Assembly (NCBI GenBank): GCA_024404415.1
Contig: JAKSPX010000037.1
Coordinates: 1-9,839 of the forward strand
Direction: 5' to 3'
DNA from: Clostridia bacterium
GTDB taxonomy: Bacteria > Bacillota > Clostridia > Oscillospirales > QAMX01
Length of the DNA: 9,839 nucleotides
Part shown: positions 6,608-9,839 of the stretch, piece after piece
How positions within the stretch are numbered: position 1 is the first letter of the stretch
Layout of the letters: each line of letters starts with the position of its first letter
The notes under the pieces: generated by a model
Told to the model about the DNA's origin: nothing
What the model saw: the letters and a program-made list of their open reading frames with translations, nothing else
The model's database searches: none
Position numbers and translations under genes: made by a program

Positions 6608-7302
6608 TACATATCCGCCTCCTTCTCCACAGGATAAATGCGGTCATGGTAGAAATAGAGAAGACCGCCGTCGATCTTGAGATCGGAGCCGTTGACCAAC
6701 CTTGCCGCGGGCGAGAGGAAATACTCCACCGCACCGAGGGCGTCACGCGCCTCCACGCGGCCCTTGACCGGAGCTTTGCGCTCCACGTCATAGAAAGCCT
6801 GGACGATGTCGGAATCAAAGGTCTCGTCTTCTTTGGCAGAGGGGGCTAATTTGACCATGTTCACCCGGACGCCCTGATTGCCGTAGAAGAGAGCCAGCTC
6901 CTTCATCATCATCTGCATGGCGCCGCAGGAAATGCTGTAAGCCGGGTTGGCTCCCGACGCCTTGTCGGCAAAGACCGACGAGAGATAAAGGATGGTGCCC
7001 TCGCCTTTTTCCGCCATGAGCGAGCCGAAATGCTTGCAGGCGAAGAAGGCCGAGAGGATATTGTGATCCATCGTTTCCGCGATGACATTTGCTTCGCCTT
7101 CCGTCAGGGTGGCACGGAGATTATGATACTCCGAAAGGATCAGCATATCCGGCGTGCCGACCTTGGCGACCAGCGCCTTGATGCCGTCGCGGGTGGTGAT
7201 GTCGTCTTCATTCACGAAGACCTCGTGGCCGTCCTTGCGGAGTAACTCCGCAAGCTCTGCCACCAAAGGGTGCGATGCGTCAGTGATCAGTATTTTCGCC
7301 AT
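6607..7302 (-). CDS. Degenerate SDR-fold protein lacking catalytic and cofactor motifs
   Basis: A 231-residue protein with the overall SDR pattern but an altered active site. The glycine-rich loop TGxxxGxG is replaced by TDASHPLV (residues 7-14), losing all three glycines. The NNAG block is replaced by ILSEYH (about 55-60). S109 and Y122 remain at the standard 13-residue spacing, but the catalytic lysine position is C126 (AYSISCGAM). The end RLVNGSDLKIDGGLLYFYHD keeps the C-terminal SDR signature. It is therefore probably a pseudoenzyme, perhaps a structural or regulatory partner of the active SDR encoded immediately downstream, with which it overlaps by one base (TAATG). The frame is intact with no stops, so it is under selection or recently decayed. 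The start is chosen at 7302: a longer frame to 7398 runs into the upstream gene and has no SDR sequence. The spacing is 4 bp from the upstream stop; its own ribosome binding site is weak. Confidence 0.85.
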   Translation of the reverse strand: MAKILITDASHPLVAELAELLRKDGHEVFVNEDDITTRDGIKALVAKVGTPDMLILSEYHNLRATLTEGEANVIAETMDHNILSAFFACKHFGSLMAEKGEGTILYLSSVFADKASGANPAYSISCGAMQMMMKELALFYGNQGVRVNMVKLAPSAKEDETFDSDIVQAFYDVERKAPVKGRVEARDALGAVEYFLSPAARLVNGSDLKIDGGLLYFYHDRIYPVEKEADM

Positions 7303-7306
7303 ACGA

Positions 7307-8671
7307 TCACGACCATGTGCGGTCATGGGCCGGGTCGTCGTTGAACATATCGGTCGGCTCCCACATGCCCGGCACCTGCGGATGCACGAATTTCGCAAGC
7401 ACCTCGTCGTTCAGGCTTTCAATGCCGAGACCCGGGCGATCCGGAACGGTGATAAAGCCGTTCTGAACCAGAGGCTTCGGTAAACCGTCGTCATAGATGT
7501 CGTTCCATTCGGGGTGATCGACCGAGTGGAATTCGAGAGCGGTGAAGTTTTCGCTGACAGCCGCCGCGTGAACAGCCGCGAGGCAGCCGATCGGGCTCTC
7601 GGCCATGTGGATGGCCATCGCAACGCCGTTGTCGGCAGCGAGGTCGCTGATCTTCTTGGTCTCAAGGATGCCGCCGGTGGAAAGCACGTCGGGGTGGATA
7701 ACAGCGACGCCGTTGACCTTGAAGAGTTCCTTGAAGCCTTCTTTGAGGTAAATATCTTCGCCGGTGCAGATCGGCACGGTGGTGGAACGGCGGAGAATGG
7801 CGTACTGGTCGGCGCGCTGCCACGGGATCAGGTCTTCCGCCCAGGCGAGGTTGTATTTCTCGATGCGGCGGCAGAGCTTGATGCAGTCTTCAAGGCCGAG
7901 GTGGCCGAAGTGGTCGATGGCGAGCGGGATCTCGTAGCCGACGACTTCGCGGACGTCGTGGACGTACTGTTCGAGAATGTCAAGACCCTTTTCGGTGACA
8001 TGGATGCCGGTGAGCGGGTGCGGAATGTTCTGGAGGTCGTAAGCGCGGTTCTTCCAGAAACGCATGGCTTCTTCGTCGCCGGCTTCGCGGGCCTTGCCCA
8101 TCATTTCATAAACCTTGTCGCTCTGTTCCATGTAGCCGAGAGGCGCGGAGATGGCGCCGGGGATGCCGCGGAGGATGCCGAGGCCGAGGTCCATCTTCAG
8201 GAAGGTGTAACCCATTTCCATGCGCTTCTTGAGGGCATTGCCCATATCAGTGCCGGTGTGCTTGCCGTCAACGTCGGTGTCGCAGTAAATGCGGATCTGA
8301 TCGCGGAACTTGCCGCCGAGGAGCTTGTAGACCGGCTGGCCGATGGCCTTACCGGCAAGGTCCCAGAGAGCGACTTCCACGCCAGAAACGCCGCCCGCCT
8401 GACGCGCCGGACCACCGAACTGCTTGATGCGGCGGAAGAGGCGGTCAACATCGCAGGGATTCTCGCCGATGAGCAGTCTCTTGAGCTGCTGGGCATAGAG
8501 CTTGGACGCACTGTCACGAACTTCGCCGTAGCCGACGAGGCCCTGGTTGGTGTAGATCTTCATGAGGATGCAGTGCATCGGCAGCCCCTTGACGTTGCAG
8601 AAGCGCATATCGGTGATGCGCAGATCGGAGGGGTTGGAGAAATTCGAGATGTTGGAGGTGATGCCTTCCAT
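7307..8671 (-). CDS. Mandelate racemase/muconate lactonizing enzyme family dehydratase-like protein
   Basis: A 454-residue member of the enolase superfamily (MR/MLE), probably acting on a sugar acid. The N-terminal capping domain covers about 15-125 (QGLVGYGE at 43-50, ALWDLAGKAIGQPVYKLLGG at 101-120), followed by the barrel. Metal ligands D253, E279 and E305 have the 26/26 spacing of DgoD, and H355 lies 50 residues after the last ligand, as the catalytic His does there. Two features differ. The D-x-H motif is rearranged to DHFGH, so His is at +1 and +4, not +2. About 70 extra residues (about 165-235, including many charged residues) enlarge the region after strand 2 (FLKMDLGLG), making the protein longer than the usual 370-400. 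The C terminus has PGLGIE (about 413-418). The start is set by AAAGGAG at 8680-8686, eight bases before the ATG; an in-frame TTG two codons earlier is too close to it. Substrate not predictable; could also be a racemase/epimerase. Confidence 0.88.
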   Translation of the reverse strand: MEGITSNISNFSNPSDLRITDMRFCNVKGLPMHCILMKIYTNQGLVGYGEVRDSASKLYAQQLKRLLIGENPCDVDRLFRRIKQFGGPARQAGGVSGVEVALWDLAGKAIGQPVYKLLGGKFRDQIRIYCDTDVDGKHTGTDMGNALKKRMEMGYTFLKMDLGLGILRGIPGAISAPLGYMEQSDKVYEMMGKAREAGDEEAMRFWKNRAYDLQNIPHPLTGIHVTEKGLDILEQYVHDVREVVGYEIPLAIDHFGHLGLEDCIKLCRRIEKYNLAWAEDLIPWQRADQYAILRRSTTVPICTGEDIYLKEGFKELFKVNGVAVIHPDVLSTGGILETKKISDLAADNGVAMAIHMAESPIGCLAAVHAAAVSENFTALEFHSVDHPEWNDIYDDGLPKPLVQNGFITVPDRPGLGIESLNDEVLAKFVHPQVPGMWEPTDMFNDDPAHDRTWS

Positions 8672-8679
8672 AGTCAATA

Positions 8680-8686
8680 CTCCTTT
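8680..8686 (-). promoter_or_regulatory. Ribosome binding site that sets the MR/MLE start at 8671
   Basis: On the minus strand AAAGGAG is followed by eight bases and ATG (8671). The in-frame TTG at 8677 would be only two bases from the site and is rejected. The site lies in the 17-bp gap after the RraA-like gene. Confidence 0.75.
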
Positions 8687-8688
8687 GA

Positions 8689-9588
8689 TTATAATATAAT
8701 ATCGGTAGAATTTTCAGAGCGTTTTTTCGCATCTTCCAATTCTTCGTCCCAGGTGAGGTGACGATAGCCTTCGGTCTCGGGGGACTTGGCAAACCAATCC
8801 ACGAAGTCGAGCATCATAGGATAGGTCCACGCGGTGTCGATCTGAGCGGTGGTATAGGTGCCGTCGCGCAGGCGGGTGAAACCGAACACGTCGCGGATGT
8901 GCGATTTTTCGGCGCGGGTGACAACTTCTTCGGCGAGGTGCGGCGGAATGAAGAGAACGCCGGAGATAGTAGCCATGACGACGTCGCCCGGGAGGCAGGT
9001 CGCGTTGCCGATTCTGGTCGCGGCGTTGAAACCGGTCAGAACGACGTCACCGATGCCCGTCGGGTCGCAGCCGCGGTGCATGACCTGCAGCTCGCTGATC
9101 TTGACGATCCGCTCCATATCACGGATGCCGCCCCAGATGACGGCGCCGCCACGCTTGGTGCGGTTGGCGATGGCCGTGGAGAGGTTGCCGCCGACGTAAG
9201 TACCCTGGAAGATCTTATCAAAGAGGTCGACGACCACAACGTCATCCTCCACCAGCGTGTCGATGACCCACTGGTTGTAGGTGCCGTGGCGGCCTTCTTC
9301 CTTCTGACCGAAGTTAAGGGTGTAGTTATGCAGGTCGGGGCGGGTCGGGACGAGGGTGGTGGTCACCGCACGGCCGACGAGGGTCTTGCCGGGGTTGGTC
9401 TGCTGGAAGCCGCCCTGGAACTGGTACTTGTAGCCCTTGCCCCAGAGATAGCCCCACGCCTCTTCAAGGGTGATGCGGCGGATGCGTTCAAGGACCTCTG
9501 CCGGCACCTTCGGACGGCCGTCCGGGAATCTTTCGCCCGTCCATTCGGGTGTAAGCTGGATGATGTCATTTCTGTCGTTAAAATGCAT
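8689..9588 (-). CDS. RraA/HMG-aldolase family protein (putative pyruvate-forming aldolase or lyase)
   Basis: A 299-residue protein of the RraA-like family, which includes class II 4-hydroxy-4-methyl-2-oxoglutarate aldolase and proteins often mislabelled as dimethylmenaquinone methyltransferase. The core spans about 65-235. It shows GGNLSTAIANRTKRGG (133-148), the signature WGGIRD with R156 and D157 (the Arg-Asp pair that binds pyruvate and metal in HMG aldolases), and a late PGDVV...GVLFIPP block (200-216). In that block the usual acidic residues before GV are replaced (ATISGV). N- and C-terminal extensions of about 60 residues each make it longer than the typical 160-230. In this operon the natural inference is retro-aldol cleavage of a 2-keto-3-deoxy sugar acid to pyruvate plus an aldehyde. 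It is the first gene, nine bases after GGAGGT (9598-9603). RNase E inhibition, the role of E. coli RraA, is not suggested by this context. Confidence 0.88.
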   Translation of the reverse strand: MHFNDRNDIIQLTPEWTGERFPDGRPKVPAEVLERIRRITLEEAWGYLWGKGYKYQFQGGFQQTNPGKTLVGRAVTTTLVPTRPDLHNYTLNFGQKEEGRHGTYNQWVIDTLVEDDVVVVDLFDKIFQGTYVGGNLSTAIANRTKRGGAVIWGGIRDMERIVKISELQVMHRGCDPTGIGDVVLTGFNAATRIGNATCLPGDVVMATISGVLFIPPHLAEEVVTRAEKSHIRDVFGFTRLRDGTYTTAQIDTAWTYPMMLDFVDWFAKSPETEGYRHLTWDEELEDAKKRSENSTDIIL

Positions 9589-9627
9589 AAATGAAATACC
9601 TCCGTCAATCTATTTTCGGTTACATTC

Positions 9628-9656
9628 ATCATACCCGCAAACAGGCCATCTGTCAA
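9628..9656 (-). promoter_or_regulatory. Near-consensus promoter of the sugar-acid operon
   Basis: On the minus strand TTGACA (complement of 9651-9656) is separated by exactly 17 bases from TATGAT (complement of 9628-9633), that is 6/6 and 5/6 of consensus. The start point would be near 9621, giving a leader of about 33 bases that carries the GGAGGT of the RraA-like gene. Such strength implies the operon is normally held off by a repressor or is highly expressed. Confidence 0.85.
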
Positions 9657-9678
9657 GTACTGAATTTATGTTCTGTAC
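9657..9678. promoter_or_regulatory. Palindromic operator candidate abutting the operon promoter
   Basis: GTACTGAA (9657-9664) and TTCTGTAC (9671-9678) form an inverted repeat with one mismatched pair and a 6-base spacer. It directly abuts the -35 hexamer. A direct repeat TCAAGT(A/G)C at 9653-9660 and 9681-9688 brackets it. A dimeric regulator site is the simplest reading; the regulator is not in the window. The rest of 9679-9839 shows no convincing gene, only a short hairpin GACGGC-ACACAC-GCCGTC at 9728-9745. Confidence 0.5.
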
Positions 9679-9839
9679 GATCAAGTGCTTTTTTCCCGAA
9701 TCGGCATTTGTACTTCCATATAAATATGACGGCACACACGCCGTCCACGATCGAGCAGGCAAACTTCCGGCTTATCCTTTCTGTTATTGTTAAGGTGATG
9801 CAAAATACCACTGTAACTACCTCATCCGGAGGCGGTTAC

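Noticed and set aside
7303..7398. N-terminal extension of the degenerate SDR
   Set aside because: It overlaps the end of the upstream gene out of frame and encodes an Arg/Cys-rich stretch unlike any SDR; the family sequence begins at MAKILITD (7302).
7514..8761. Long plus-strand open frame (415 codons) antisense to the MR/MLE gene
   Set aside because: The translation is low-complexity (runs of Asp, Val, Glu, Ala) and mirrors codon bias of the GC-rich minus-strand gene; no ribosome binding site or motif. The same applies to plus-strand frames at 8758-9594, 5053-5946, 5810-6280 and 4525-5007.
9726..9839. Plus-strand frame open to the window edge (ATG at 9726, or ATG at 9798 reading MQNTTVTTSSGGGY)
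   Set aside because: It could be the start of a divergent gene, but the first ATG has no ribosome binding site, the second has AAGGTG touching the start codon, and the peptide is not recognisable.

Overview
This 9.8-kb window most likely comes from a Gram-positive anaerobe of the Clostridia/Firmicutes type. The reasons are strong AGGAGG-type ribosome binding sites, near-consensus TTGACA/TATAAT promoters, intrinsic hairpin terminators, and a GC-rich chromosome broken by an AT-rich accessory patch. The assignment rests on sequence style only; no marker gene is present.

Left part, plus strand: the 3' part of a CPA2/Kef-like cation:proton antiporter runs in from base 1. It is broken by a frameshift near 516-530. 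An MgtC/SapB-family membrane protein follows 12 bases later, so the two form a small ion-homeostasis operon. A new promoter (1871-1899) then starts a gene for a stand-alone AAA/DUF4143 ATPase (1934-3211).

Middle (about 3212-4525) is an AT-rich accessory patch. It holds a 16-codon reading frame with its own ribosome binding site, then a convergent minus-strand gene for an orphan PD-(D/E)XK nuclease-like protein. That gene has a good promoter overlapped by two operator-like repeats. Beyond it lies what looks like the C-terminal remnant of another gene. One reading is that the nuclease gene landed inside a plus-strand gene and left its first 16 codons and its tail on either side. Terminators at 3444-3481 and 4479-4522 close both ends.

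Right part, minus strand, is a five-gene operon read from 9588 down to 4531. It starts at a near-perfect promoter (TTGACA-17-TATGAT) with a palindrome directly upstream. In order of transcription it encodes an RraA/HMG-aldolase-like lyase, a long enolase-superfamily (MR/MLE) dehydratase-like enzyme, a degenerate SDR lacking cofactor and catalytic residues, a canonical SDR dehydrogenase, and a D-galactonate-dehydratase (DgoD)-type enzyme. Gene spacing is tight: 17 bp, 4 bp, and a 1-bp TAATG overlap. The exception is a 76-bp gap before the last gene, which holds a 15-bp hairpin.

Together these enzymes suggest catabolism of sugar acids: oxidation or epimerisation by the SDR, dehydration to 2-keto-3-deoxy acids, and retro-aldol cleavage by the RraA-like protein to pyruvate plus an aldehyde. 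No 2-keto-3-deoxy-gluconate/galactonate kinase, KDPG-type aldolase, transporter or regulator is visible. The route may therefore be non-phosphorylative, or its other parts may lie outside the window.
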